Assembly (NCBI GenBank): GCA_023434025.1
Contig: JAEYTL010000028.1
Location: 62,001 to 126,000 of the forward strand
Direction: 5' to 3'
From: Bacteroidota bacterium
GTDB taxonomy: Bacteria > Bacteroidota > Bacteroidia > Flavobacteriales > Flavobacteriaceae
DNA length: 64,000 nt
Below the pieces are notes generated by a model, which saw only the letters and a list, made by a program, of their open reading frames with translations, had not been told where the DNA came from and made no database searches. The position numbers were made by a program, and so were the translations under genes. Of this stretch, positions 43,188-52,976 are shown piece by piece. The first letter of the stretch is position 1. Every line of letters starts with the position of its first letter.

Positions 43188-46100
43188 ATGATGAATAATA
43201 GAAATAAAGATAAAAATACCGTTAAAAGGTTTAATAAAATTACCATCGGATTGGCTTCTCCCGAATCCATTTTGGCTGAGTCAAGAGGTGAAGTACTTAA
43301 ACCGGAAACCATTAATTACAGAACCCATAAACCGGAACGTGACGGTCTTTTCTGCGAAAGAATTTTCGGTCCTGTAAAAGACTATGAATGTGCCTGTGGA
43401 AAGTATAAAAGAATTCGCTACAAAGGAATCGTATGTGACCGTTGTGGTGTAGAAGTAACAGAGAAAAAAGTACGTCGTGACAGAGTTGGGCATATCAACT
43501 TGGTGGTGCCAATTGCTCACATTTGGTATTTCCGTTCGTTGCCAAACAAAATCGGATATATCCTCGGATTACCTTCTAAGAAATTAGATATGATTATCTA
43601 CTACGAAAGATATGTAGTAATTCAGGCCGGTATTGCAAAGAATGTAGACGGAGATCCATTAGAACGATTAGACTTTTTAACCGAAGAAGAGTATTTGAAT
43701 ATTTTAGATACCCTTCCGATGGAAAACCAGTATTTAGATGATGCTGATCCGAATAAATTCATTGCCAAGATGGGTGCTGAATGTATTATGGATTTATTAG
43801 CCAGAACAAATTTAGATGAATTATCATTTGAGTTACGTCATGCTGCTAATAATGAAACCTCGAAACAAAGAAAGACAGAAGCGTTAAAACGTCTTCAGGT
43901 AGTTGAATCGTTCCGTGAAGCTAACGAAAACCGTGAAAACCGTCCGGAATGGATGATTTTAAAAGTTATCCCGGTTATTCCGCCAGAATTACGTCCGTTA
44001 GTGCCGCTTGATGGTGGTCGTTTTGCCACATCCGATTTGAATGATTTATACCGTCGTGTAATTATCCGTAACAATCGTTTAAAAAGATTAATGGAGATTA
44101 AAGCTCCTGAAGTTATCTTACGTAACGAAAAACGTATGTTGCAGGAAGCGGTAGATTCATTGTTCGATAATACACGTAAAGCATCTGCGGTTAAAACCGA
44201 ATCAAACAGACCGTTAAAATCACTTTCTGACTCGTTGAAAGGGAAGCAAGGACGTTTCCGTCAGAACCTGTTAGGTAAACGTGTCGATTATTCTGCCCGT
44301 TCGGTAATTGTCGTTGGTCCGGAATTGAAACTGTTTGAATGTGGTTTACCAAAAGATATGGCCGCTGAATTATATAAACCATTCGTTATTCGTAAATTAA
44401 TCGAAAGAGGAATTGTTAAAACGGTTAAGTCAGCCAAGAAAATTATTGATAAAAAAGAGCCGGTAGTATGGGATATCCTTGAAAATGTAATCAAGGGACA
44501 TCCGGTACTGTTAAACCGTGCCCCTACTTTGCACCGATTAGGAATTCAGGCATTCCAGCCAAAATTGATCGAAGGAAAAGCAATTCAGTTACACCCGTTA
44601 GTGTGTACGGCTTTTAATGCCGATTTCGATGGTGACCAGATGGCGGTTCACCTGCCGCTTGGGCCGGAAGCTATTTTGGAGGCTCAATTGTTAATGCTGG
44701 CTTCACACAATATTTTGAACCCAGCTAACGGTGCCCCGATTACGGTTCCTTCTCAGGACATGGTTTTGGGTCTTTATTATATGACCAAAGAAAGATTATC
44801 AACTCCTGATCACAAAATTTTGGGAGAAGGCTTAACATTCTATTCTGCCGAAGAAGTGAATATTGCTTTGAACGAAGGAAGATTAGAATTGAATGCCCGG
44901 GTGAAAATCAGAGCAAAAGATTTTAATGAAAATGGTGAGTTGGTATATAAGTTGATTCAAACGACTGCCGGCAGAGTACTGTTTAATGAAGTAGTGCCGG
45001 AAGCAGCAGGGTATATCAATGAGGTGTTAACCAAAAAATCATTAAGAGATATTATTGGTAGAATTTTATCGGTAACCAATGTGCCAACTACGGCTGCTTT
45101 CTTAGACAGCATGAAAGATATGGGGTATAAGTTTGCTTTCCGCGGAGGTTTGTCGTTCAGTTTAGGTGATATTATCATTCCTCATCAAAAAGAAGAATTA
45201 ATTGCAGATGCAAGAGAGGAAGTGGATGCAATTACCATGAACTATAACATGGGATTGATTACCAATAATGAAAGATATAACCAGGTTATTGATGTCTGGA
45301 CTTCTAAAAATGCGTTGCTGACAGAGTTGGCTATGAAAAATATCCGTGAAGACCAACAAGGGTTCAACTCGGTATATATGATGCTTGATTCCGGAGCAAG
45401 GGGTTCTAAAGAACAGATCCGTCAGTTAACTGGTATGCGTGGTTTGATGGCTAAACCTAAAAAATCAACTGCCGGTGGTGGAGAAATTATCGAAAACCCG
45501 ATTCTTTCTAACTTTAAAGAAGGACTTTCCATTTTAGAATATTTTATCTCTACACACGGTGCCCGTAAAGGTCTTGCCGATACGGCTTTGAAAACGGCCG
45601 ATGCGGGATACCTGACCAGAAGATTGCATGATGTTTCTCAAGATGTTATCGTAAACACAGAAGATTGTGGAACATTAAGAGGAATTGAAGTTTCTGCCCT
45701 GAAAAAGAATGAAGAGGTTGTAGAGACATTAGGTGAAAGAATCTTAGGACGTGTAGCTCTTCAAGATGTGATTAACCCGCTGAATTTAGAGGTGCTAGTT
45801 CGAGGTGGAGAGGAAATTACGGAATCTATTGTTAAAGCCATTGAGGTTTCTCCTTTAGAAAAAGTAGAAGTAAGGTCTGCCTTAACATGTGAGGCAACCA
45901 AAGGAATTTGTGCAAAATGCTACGGAAGAAACCTGGCGACCGGCAGAATGACTCAAAAAGGAGAGGCTGTCGGGGTAATAGCCGCACAGTCAATCGGTGA
46001 GCCGGGTACACAGTTAACCCTGAGAACATTCCACGTTGGAGGGGTTGCCGGAGGTATGTCTGAAGAATCAAGTATTATTACCCGTTTTAAAGGTAGATTG

Positions 46101-47492
46101 GAAATAGACGATTTAAAAACGGTAAAAGGAGAAGATGCCGAAGGAAATACAATTGATATTGTTATCTCCCGTTCAACAGAATTAAAGTTAGTTGACGAAA
46201 ATACCGGAATTGTTTTAAACACGCACAATATACCTTATGGTTCTACTATTTTTGTTAAAGATGGTCAGACGGTAGATAAAGGAACGACTATTTGTAAGTG
46301 GGATCCTTATAACGGGGTTATTATCTCGGAATTTACAGGTAAAATTGCTTACGAAGATCTGGAACAGGGACAATCATATCAGGTTGAAATTGATGAGCAA
46401 ACCGGATTCCAGGAAAAAGTAATTTCAGAAGGAAGAAATAAAAAATTAATTCCAACCTTATTGATTTATGGCAAAGACGGAGAATTGATCCGTTCCTACA
46501 ACCTGCCGGTGGGTGCCCACCTGATGGTTGATGACGGGGAGAAAATCAAAGCAGGAAAAATTTTGGTTAAAATCCCAAGACGTTCGTCAAAAGCAGGTGA
46601 TATTACCGGAGGTCTTCCGAGAATTACCGAGCTTCTAGAGGCACGTAATCCTTCAAACCCAGCTGTTGTTTCTGAAATTGACGGGGTGGTAACGTTTGGT
46701 AAAATTAAAAGAGGTAACCGTGAGATTATCATCGAATCTAAATTTGGTGAGGTTAAAAAATACTTAGTGAAATTGTCTAACCAAATTCTGGTACAGGAAA
46801 ATGACTTTGTAAAAGCGGGTATGTCTCTGTCTGATGGAGCTATTACACCAGAAGACATTTTGAGAATTCAGGGACCATCAGCTGTTCAACAGTATCTGGT
46901 CAATGAAATTCAGGAAGTTTACCGTTTACAAGGGGTAAAAATCAATGATAAACACTTTGAAGTAGTTATCCGTCAGATGATGCGTAAAGTACGTGTGGAA
47001 GATCCGGGAGATACATTATTCTTAGAAGAGCAATTAGTGCATACAAAAGACTTTATTATCGAAAATGACAAGTTGTTTGGTATGAAAGTGGTAGAAGATG
47101 CCGGTGATTCGCAAAACCTGAAACCCGGACAGATGATTACACCAAGACAATTACGTGACGAGAACTCGATTCTGAAGCGTGAAGATAAAAACCTGGTTGT
47201 GGCACGTGATGTAATTACAGCTACTGCAACACCGGTACTTCAGGGTATCACAAGAGCTTCGCTTCAAACTAAATCGTTTATTTCTGCCGCTTCGTTCCAG
47301 GAAACCACAAAAGTGCTAAACGAAGCAGCGGTAGCCGGAAAAGTGGACACGTTAGAAGGCTTGAAAGAAAACGTTATTGTTGGTCACAGAATTCCTGCCG
47401 GAACCGGTATGAGAGAGTATGATAATAATATCGTTGGATCGAAAGAAGATTATAACGAATTAATGGCAGCCAAAGAAGAATATAATTATTAA
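43188..47492 (+). CDS. rpoC: DNA-directed RNA polymerase subunit beta'
   Basis: A 1434-residue subunit. The start at the ATG pair (MMNNRNKDKNTVKRFNKITI) is preferred over a TTG 30 bp upstream, which lies in the repeat-rich gap. The zipper/zinc site ECACGKYKRIRYKGIVCDRC has four cysteines; NADFDGDQMAVHLPL binds catalytic magnesium; the second zinc site uses Cys in NTEDCGT and CEATKGICAKCYGRN. The trigger-loop region (GEPGTQLTLRTFHVGG) is intact. It follows rpoB by 84 bp and precedes a small DUF3467 gene by 5 bp. Confidence 0.98.
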   Translation: MMNNRNKDKNTVKRFNKITIGLASPESILAESRGEVLKPETINYRTHKPERDGLFCERIFGPVKDYECACGKYKRIRYKGIVCDRCGVEVTEKKVRRDRVGHINLVVPIAHIWYFRSLPNKIGYILGLPSKKLDMIIYYERYVVIQAGIAKNVDGDPLERLDFLTEEEYLNILDTLPMENQYLDDADPNKFIAKMGAECIMDLLARTNLDELSFELRHAANNETSKQRKTEALKRLQVVESFREANENRENRPEWMILKVIPVIPPELRPLVPLDGGRFATSDLNDLYRRVIIRNNRLKRLMEIKAPEVILRNEKRMLQEAVDSLFDNTRKASAVKTESNRPLKSLSDSLKGKQGRFRQNLLGKRVDYSARSVIVVGPELKLFECGLPKDMAAELYKPFVIRKLIERGIVKTVKSAKKIIDKKEPVVWDILENVIKGHPVLLNRAPTLHRLGIQAFQPKLIEGKAIQLHPLVCTAFNADFDGDQMAVHLPLGPEAILEAQLLMLASHNILNPANGAPITVPSQDMVLGLYYMTKERLSTPDHKILGEGLTFYSAEEVNIALNEGRLELNARVKIRAKDFNENGELVYKLIQTTAGRVLFNEVVPEAAGYINEVLTKKSLRDIIGRILSVTNVPTTAAFLDSMKDMGYKFAFRGGLSFSLGDIIIPHQKEELIADAREEVDAITMNYNMGLITNNERYNQVIDVWTSKNALLTELAMKNIREDQQGFNSVYMMLDSGARGSKEQIRQLTGMRGLMAKPKKSTAGGGEIIENPILSNFKEGLSILEYFISTHGARKGLADTALKTADAGYLTRRLHDVSQDVIVNTEDCGTLRGIEVSALKKNEEVVETLGERILGRVALQDVINPLNLEVLVRGGEEITESIVKAIEVSPLEKVEVRSALTCEATKGICAKCYGRNLATGRMTQKGEAVGVIAAQSIGEPGTQLTLRTFHVGGVAGGMSEESSIITRFKGRLEIDDLKTVKGEDAEGNTIDIVISRSTELKLVDENTGIVLNTHNIPYGSTIFVKDGQTVDKGTTICKWDPYNGVIISEFTGKIAYEDLEQGQSYQVEIDEQTGFQEKVISEGRNKKLIPTLLIYGKDGELIRSYNLPVGAHLMVDDGEKIKAGKILVKIPRRSSKAGDITGGLPRITELLEARNPSNPAVVSEIDGVVTFGKIKRGNREIIIESKFGEVKKYLVKLSNQILVQENDFVKAGMSLSDGAITPEDILRIQGPSAVQQYLVNEIQEVYRLQGVKINDKHFEVVIRQMMRKVRVEDPGDTLFLEEQLVHTKDFIIENDKLFGMKVVEDAGDSQNLKPGQMITPRQLRDENSILKREDKNLVVARDVITATATPVLQGITRASLQTKSFISAASFQETTKVLNEAAVAGKVDTLEGLKENVIVGHRIPAGTGMREYDNNIVGSKEDYNELMAAKEEYNY

Positions 47493-47497
47493 GAACC

Positions 47498-47809
47498 ATG
47501 AGTGATAACAATCAGCAACCAGGACAAATTAATATTGAATTGGATGAAAAAATAGCCGAAGGAATTTATTCTAACCTCGCTATCATCAATCATTCTGCTT
47601 CAGAATTTGTATTGGATTTTGTCACACTAATGCCGGGAGTTCCCAAAGCAAAGGTGAAATCGAGAATTATCCTGACGCCGCAGCACGCTAAACGCTTATT
47701 GAAGGCTATTGGAGAGAATATTCACCGGTTTGAATTAGCTCATGGCGAGATCAAAGATTCCGATCAGCCTCAGGTACCGTTAAATTTTGGTCCTACAGGT
47801 CAGGCTTAG
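47498..47809 (+). CDS. DUF3467 domain protein
   Basis: A 103-residue protein (INIELDEKIAEGIYSNLAII, NHSASEFVLDFVTLMPGVPK, LTPQHAKRLLKAIGENI) matching DUF3467. The function is unknown. It starts 5 bp after rpoC and shares its terminator, so it is the last gene of the rpoBC operon. The position suggests a role linked to transcription or gene expression, but that is inference from linkage only. Confidence 0.88.
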   Translation: MSDNNQQPGQINIELDEKIAEGIYSNLAIINHSASEFVLDFVTLMPGVPKAKVKSRIILTPQHAKRLLKAIGENIHRFELAHGEIKDSDQPQVPLNFGPTGQA

Positions 47810-47817
47810 AATATATG

Positions 47818-47850
47818 AAACCTTCGAATTTAATTCGAAGGTTTTTTTTA
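47818..47850 (+). terminator. Terminator of the rpoBC operon
   Basis: The stem AAACCTTCGAA / TTCGAAGGTTT with a small AT loop runs into eight Ts. Confidence 0.88.
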
Positions 47851-47895
47851 TTTTTTTTAGTTACCCTCCAATAAGGAGTTTTATCCTTTTTAAAG

Positions 47896-47932
47896 TTTTT
47901 TCTAAAATACCTATGAGGTATTTTAGAAAAAA
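47896..47932. repeat. Perfect 17-bp inverted repeat
   Basis: Arms TTTTTTCTAAAATACCT and AGGTATTTTAGAAAAAA with a 3-nt loop (ATG). T- and A-tracts flank it symmetrically, so it could act as a terminator in both directions or as a regulator site. It is additional to the rpoBC terminator 50 bp before. Confidence 0.7.
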
Positions 47933-47938
47933 ATATAG

Positions 47939-47968
47939 AATTAATTTTCTTTCAAAAATTAATTTTCT
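47939..47968 (+). repeat. Direct repeat AATTAATTTTCT, two copies, 18-bp period
   Basis: Two identical 12-mers start 18 bp apart. The spacing is nearly two helical turns, as expected for paired protein sites, but simple AT-rich chance cannot be excluded. Confidence 0.4.
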
Positions 47969-48019
47969 CCTCCAAATCCTTAAAAGGCAAATTACGTCGA
48001 TTTAATACTACAATTGTGC

Positions 48020-48037
48020 ATTTCATCGATTTTTTTA
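48020..48037 (+). promoter_or_regulatory. 18-bp motif shared with the 2.7-kb surface-protein locus (copy 2)
   Basis: ATTTCATCGATTTTTTTA, identical to the minus-strand sequence at 2770-2787. Similarity continues weakly on both sides (ATTGT before, TCG and TAAATA after). It lies 367 bp before the ATG of the first gene of the cluster. Confidence 0.45.
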
Positions 48038-48404
48038 ACATATTGTCGTTAAATATTTATCGGTGCTTGCTAGAGACGTAATTTTGGCCAACAAATTAAG
48101 ATTTTCAATAAAACCTGAACAGAAAGCATTGTATTTAATTAATTTACAATTAATTAACATTAATTTAAGAGTATTTAAAAAATATGTTTTTCTTGTTTTT
48201 ATTACAAAAATGATGACAATAATTTATTTAAAAATGTTAAAAAAACCTACATTTTTCATTTGTTGATAAATTAACGTAATCTGATTAAACAAATACCGCA
48301 AAAGTTATATTGTTTTTAGCATTACTGCTAGGCTATGCTTAGTTGAATAGAATTGTTATAGTTTTTAAACATGGATTAATGAAATCTTAATATATGCCCT
48401 AAAG

Positions 48405-51218
48405 ATGAAAAAGGAAAATAAATTTAAGTCGATTCAGAATATTAGTCTCACCCTCAATGTGGTGATATTTATGTTGTTGCTTGCCATGGTGCAAGGTGTT
48501 AAAGCACAGAACGGGCAATATGTTTTGGATGATGTTGGCGGAGGATCCGTTGCCATCGGGGGTAGCAGTTCTGCCCAAAATAGATTTGCCTCTCCGTTTA
48601 TTCCTTCCAGAAAAGGAACCCGGGTTCAATATCTTTATGAGGCCAGTGAATTAGGTTTGTCTCTGGCAAATTCGTCCGGTTATACCACTATTACTTCTAT
48701 CGCTTTTCATGTGTCAAACCTCAGCAATTTTGTGACGCTGCCAAGTTACGAATTGCAAAATATGACAATCAGTATGGGGCACACAGTTGCTACTTATGAT
48801 GGTGTTGGAAGTACGCATGTTTGGGGAATTAAGATGCCGCCGGCTGGCGAATGTACCTGGGACGGATCTTCTACTCCGGAATATTTGCAACAAGTCAAGA
48901 ATTCGTTTGATTTAACGATAAGTCAGACTGGTTGGGTGGAACTTAAATTAGATACCCCTTTTGTGTGGGATGGTGTGAGAAATGTGGTGGTTGAGGTATG
49001 TAAATCTGATCCGCGAACAACTTCAGCAAGTTTTCCTTCCAGTAGCTGGTATGCATTTGACGGTGTTTTTCACACCAATCCATCTGGTTCATCAACGCAT
49101 ACATTGACCCGTAGCTTGTATTCAAGCTCCAATACAGGTTCAAACCATACATTGGGGTGTGAAATGGAGAAAGGTGACTTGAATGTGATCAGTGCGGAAT
49201 TGACCGCACAGTATAGAAAACATCGTCCTAATATTCGGTTCACTTTTGAATGTTTAGGCGGATCTTCATTGCAGGCAGGCCAGATAGTGAAGTTAAACAG
49301 TGGTGATGATTGTCAGGGTGGAGATGTGTTGCTCGGGGTTGTCAACGATGAGCGGTCATCTAATTTATCCTACCAATGGTATATGTCAACTTCTGATGAT
49401 ATAAACATGTTCTTCCCGATTAGTGGGGAAACTTTGCCGACACTTACGGTACAGAGAGCAGAAATTGACTTATGGTACCTGAGGTATTTGGGTTGTGGTG
49501 AAATGCCGGATATTACAAGTCGTTCGGATATATACAAGGTTAAAGGCGTTAATACCTGGGATGGTACATTCTGGAGCTTCGGAAGTGAGCCGGGCACAGA
49601 TGAACCCGTAAGGATAAACAATGACTATGATACCGCCGTGGACGGAAGCGGTGTTTTGCAAGCGTGTACATTGTATATTGATTCAGGCACATTTATCGTT
49701 AGAAATGGTGATGTAATCTCTCTTACCGATAAGTTGGTTGTGCATGAAGAGGCTACTGTGGTATTTGAAAATAATACCAGTTTGATTCAAAAAAATGATT
49801 CAGCAGTGAATGAAGGGAAAATTAGCTACAAGCGAGATTCACAACCCGTACGTTTACTGGACTATACTTATTGGTCTTCTCCGGTAACGGGAATGACTCC
49901 CAATCAGTTTTCATCTGGAACACCGGCAAACCGGATTTATCATTGGAATCATTTAACAACAGGAGCCAGCCCGCAATCCTGGGTTGGAGGAGTAGCAAAC
50001 AGTCCGATGATTTCCGGTAAAGGATATATTATTCGTGCTCCCAATGGCTATCCTTCTGCAGGAGCTGGAACGGTGTTTCAGGGAAGTTTTGTCGGGGTAC
50101 CGAATAATGGTATCATTACAGTGGCTGCCCAAGGAGGCTCAGGAAACTGGAATTTAATAGGAAATCCTTATCCGGCAGCCATAGATGCTGATGCTTTTTT
50201 AATGGCTAATAGTGCTGTTTTAGATGGGACTTTACGTTTCTGGACTCATAATACCCTGCCGGGTGCAATACCGTCTTATCCCGGATTTTCTTCGCAAGCT
50301 TTAAATTACAGCTCGGATGATTATGCTACTTACAACCTTTCAGGCTCAATAGGGTTTCCTGCAGAAAATAATGGAAACAATATGGCAACACCCGGACGAT
50401 TTATAGGAGCAGGGCAAAGTTTTATGGTAGAAGGCGGAACAACATCCGGAAATGTGGTTTTTACGAATGACATGCGTAAAATCAAAACAGGATATGATAA
50501 TTCGCAATTTTTTCGATTCAATCCCGAAAATTTATCACAAACGGAAGAAAAGCATCGTATCTGGTTAGAAGTGATTCACCAAGACGGAAAGTTTAAGCAA
50601 ACGATGGTGGGGTATATTGATGGAGCTACCGATAATCTTGACTGGGGATATGATTCAAAATTAATGCCCTCCGGTGACATCCAGTTTTACAGTTTGGCAG
50701 AGAATAACAAATTGGTTATTCAGGGTAAAGCGAATCCTTTTAATACTAATGATAGTGTTGCTCTAGGGTTAACGACAACATTGTCGGGTGAGTTTATCAT
50801 TAACATGTATCAATTTGACGGTTTGTTTGAAAACCAAAATGTGTATTTGCTGGATAATTATACCAATACTTTCCATAACATTAAGGATGGAGCCTATGTC
50901 TTTACTGGTACAGCCGGGACTTTTGACGATCGTTTTGAACTCCGGTTTACAGAAGAAGTTCTTAGTTTAAACCCTCATCTGAATAAAGAAAATACAGTTT
51001 TATGCTTTGCACAGGACGCGGAAATAACTGTAAAATCGAATGACTTTCAAATCAATGAAATAACGGTGTATGATAGTGCAGGACGGTTGTTGTTTGAGCA
51101 GAACAAAGTAAATGTGTTAACAATCAATGTTACCGGATTACTTAAAACAAATCAATTGTTATTGGTGAAGGTTGCAACTGAAGACGGAACAGAATCAATA
51201 CACAAAATAATATTTTAA
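48405..51218 (+). CDS. Large T9SS surface protein, first of three in tandem
   Basis: A 937-residue exported protein with a signal peptide ending MVQGVKAQ. Residues about 40-285 are a beta-rich domain (FASPFIPSRKGTRVQYLYEA, LDTPFVWDGVRNVVVEVCKS, RRPNIRFTF-like end) that recurs in the next gene. Next come a PKD/Ig-like part (about 290-390), a W-D-G module (NTWDGTFWSFG), and the YWSSPV/GKGYIIRA/GNPYPAAIDADAFL/GAGQSFMVEG module shared with two other proteins in this window. The C-terminus (ITVYDSAGRLLFEQNKV, LLLVKVATEDG, ending HKIIF) is a ChiA-like type C T9SS sorting domain. No catalytic motif was seen; surface adhesion or matrix role is inferred. Confidence 0.88.
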   Translation: MKKENKFKSIQNISLTLNVVIFMLLLAMVQGVKAQNGQYVLDDVGGGSVAIGGSSSAQNRFASPFIPSRKGTRVQYLYEASELGLSLANSSGYTTITSIAFHVSNLSNFVTLPSYELQNMTISMGHTVATYDGVGSTHVWGIKMPPAGECTWDGSSTPEYLQQVKNSFDLTISQTGWVELKLDTPFVWDGVRNVVVEVCKSDPRTTSASFPSSSWYAFDGVFHTNPSGSSTHTLTRSLYSSSNTGSNHTLGCEMEKGDLNVISAELTAQYRKHRPNIRFTFECLGGSSLQAGQIVKLNSGDDCQGGDVLLGVVNDERSSNLSYQWYMSTSDDINMFFPISGETLPTLTVQRAEIDLWYLRYLGCGEMPDITSRSDIYKVKGVNTWDGTFWSFGSEPGTDEPVRINNDYDTAVDGSGVLQACTLYIDSGTFIVRNGDVISLTDKLVVHEEATVVFENNTSLIQKNDSAVNEGKISYKRDSQPVRLLDYTYWSSPVTGMTPNQFSSGTPANRIYHWNHLTTGASPQSWVGGVANSPMISGKGYIIRAPNGYPSAGAGTVFQGSFVGVPNNGIITVAAQGGSGNWNLIGNPYPAAIDADAFLMANSAVLDGTLRFWTHNTLPGAIPSYPGFSSQALNYSSDDYATYNLSGSIGFPAENNGNNMATPGRFIGAGQSFMVEGGTTSGNVVFTNDMRKIKTGYDNSQFFRFNPENLSQTEEKHRIWLEVIHQDGKFKQTMVGYIDGATDNLDWGYDSKLMPSGDIQFYSLAENNKLVIQGKANPFNTNDSVALGLTTTLSGEFIINMYQFDGLFENQNVYLLDNYTNTFHNIKDGAYVFTGTAGTFDDRFELRFTEEVLSLNPHLNKENTVLCFAQDAEITVKSNDFQINEITVYDSAGRLLFEQNKVNVLTINVTGLLKTNQLLLVKVATEDGTESIHKIIF

Positions 51219-51254
51219 ATTCCAAAAGATCAACGACTAAATACAAAGCTAATT

Positions 51255-52931
51255 ATGAATAAAAATTACAAGTTTTTTAAAAAATGTTCTTTACAGGTAT
51301 TGAAAAGATATTCAGTCATTACCTTGATGACAATACTTTTTTTATCTTCCTTTGATCGTGTTCAGGCACAGGAGACTTTTACACTCGGATCAGGTACTGA
51401 ATCTTACAATCATTTGGGCGTATCTCCTTTTGCTACCATTAACCGCAACAGCAGATCTCAGTATATGTATTATGCAGAAGAATTGTATAATGCAGGATTT
51501 GATATTTCAGGAAATGTGGTTTCATTAGCAGTTAATGTAACCAGTATAGGTTTACCTTTAACGATGAAACCGGAGAATATCAAAATAAAAATAGGGATGA
51601 CCACATCGTTTGATATGGGGCCAAATCTTGTAGATAATTTACCGGTTTATTACGAATCTAACGTGGAAAATATAACGGAATTAGGTTGGTATACTTTTAC
51701 GTTGGATACACCTTTTGCTTGGGATGGTTTTAGAAATATTATTGTAGAAATCTGCCGGAGCAATTCCGGATTTGGAACAAGTTTTTCTGTTGAAGGAACG
51801 GAGTTTTCAGTTGGAGAATTGGTTTCGGCCGCTAACTATACAAATGAAGCAGGATTAAACGGTTGTGGTCTGTCAAACGAAAATTTAATGCCAACACTTT
51901 ATACAAGAAGAAGACCCAATATGCAGTTTACAATGACTAACCCTTGTGAGGCTACTCCAGCAGGGGGTCAAACGGTTGTGTCTACAGGTCCGTATTGTAA
52001 TGGTGAAGCATTCACACTTTCAGTACAAAACGGATCAATTGAATCAGGATTGTCATACCAATGGCAGTCTTCTCCGAATGAAAACGGCCCATGGACAGAT
52101 ATAGCAGATGCAAATGATGCCTTTTTAATTACCTCACAATCCATTGCAACGTATTACAGAAGAGCAACGACCTGTGATGCTGTATTTTCAACAGTTTTTG
52201 ACTTACCGGTTTTTGTTGGAGGAGAAGGATGTTATTGTACTTCCTTGGTAACTAATGAAAACTCAATAGGAATAACGAATGTTGTTTTAGGAGACATTAA
52301 TAGTTCTTCTGCAAGCACACCGGCTTATACCAATTTTACAGCTATGCAAACCGAATTGGAGCGGGCAACCACCACTACGCTTTCGGCGAATGTGAATACA
52401 ACCGGAGGAACCAATTATACCAGAGCCTGGATAGACTGGAATCAGAATGGAGAATTTGAATCAGATGAGGCTTATGATTTAGGAGTTGTGACCGGAGGAA
52501 CTAACGTTAACTCCGGAGTTGTAGCTACAATTGAAGTACCTGTTGATGCGGTTTTGGGATCTACCATCATGCGGGTACGTACCACTCAATCTGCCGCAAA
52601 TAATTATCCAACGGCTTGTGAACCAATAGATAATGGAGAAGCTGAGGATTATACAATCGTAATTACCGAAAGTCTGAGTGTCGGGGATTATATACCTGTG
52701 CAAAATAACCTCTCAGTTGCCATCAATGGGGGTATAATTCGTTTAAAGTCCACTGCCGAAACAATTCAAAAAATTGATTTTTACGATATAAGCGGAAGGT
52801 TGGTTTTAAGTAAGCAGGGTCTTAATGATACAGAAGTTTCCATCAGTGATTTTAATCCGCTAAAGCAATTATGGATTGTCAGAACAACATTGGCGACTGG
52901 CCAGCAAATTGTTGTTAAAATAAATTATTAA
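51255..52931 (+). CDS. T9SS surface protein with GEVED domain, second of three
   Basis: A 558-residue exported protein (hydrophobic segment then FDRVQAQ). Residues about 45-235 (SPFATINRNSRSQYMYYAEE, LDTPFAWDGFRNIIVEICRS, RRPNMQFTM) are clearly homologous to the N-terminal domain of the preceding protein, pointing to tandem duplication. An Ig-like stretch follows (240-320), then a GEVED domain (about 340-470: TRAWIDWNQNGEFESDEAYD... DNGEAEDYTIVI). The C-terminus (IDFYDISGRLVLSKQGL... GQQIVVKINY) is a T9SS sorting domain of type A form. The gap of 36 bp indicates cotranscription. Function is unknown. Confidence 0.88.
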   Translation: MNKNYKFFKKCSLQVLKRYSVITLMTILFLSSFDRVQAQETFTLGSGTESYNHLGVSPFATINRNSRSQYMYYAEELYNAGFDISGNVVSLAVNVTSIGLPLTMKPENIKIKIGMTTSFDMGPNLVDNLPVYYESNVENITELGWYTFTLDTPFAWDGFRNIIVEICRSNSGFGTSFSVEGTEFSVGELVSAANYTNEAGLNGCGLSNENLMPTLYTRRRPNMQFTMTNPCEATPAGGQTVVSTGPYCNGEAFTLSVQNGSIESGLSYQWQSSPNENGPWTDIADANDAFLITSQSIATYYRRATTCDAVFSTVFDLPVFVGGEGCYCTSLVTNENSIGITNVVLGDINSSSASTPAYTNFTAMQTELERATTTTLSANVNTTGGTNYTRAWIDWNQNGEFESDEAYDLGVVTGGTNVNSGVVATIEVPVDAVLGSTIMRVRTTQSAANNYPTACEPIDNGEAEDYTIVITESLSVGDYIPVQNNLSVAINGGIIRLKSTAETIQKIDFYDISGRLVLSKQGLNDTEVSISDFNPLKQLWIVRTTLATGQQIVVKINY

Positions 52932-52976
52932 TAATAAAAAAGTAAGTTACTAATTTTCGGATATATACACCTAATT

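Larger units (their letters stand above)
47851..48404. other. Long AT-rich intergenic region upstream of the surface-protein cluster
   Basis: About 550 bp with no credible gene. It holds a 17-bp perfect hairpin, two AATTAATTTTCT direct repeats, the 18-bp motif shared with the 2.7-kb region, and many A/T tracts. No exact TAnnTTTG with a TTG partner was found near the downstream ATG, so the transcription start may be far upstream with a long leader. Confidence 0.6.

Noticed and set aside
47787..48266. Short plus-strand frames of 72 and 67 codons after the rpoBC operon
   Set aside because: The first overlaps the terminator hairpin and the palindrome, and both are AT-rich with no start context or recognisable protein features.
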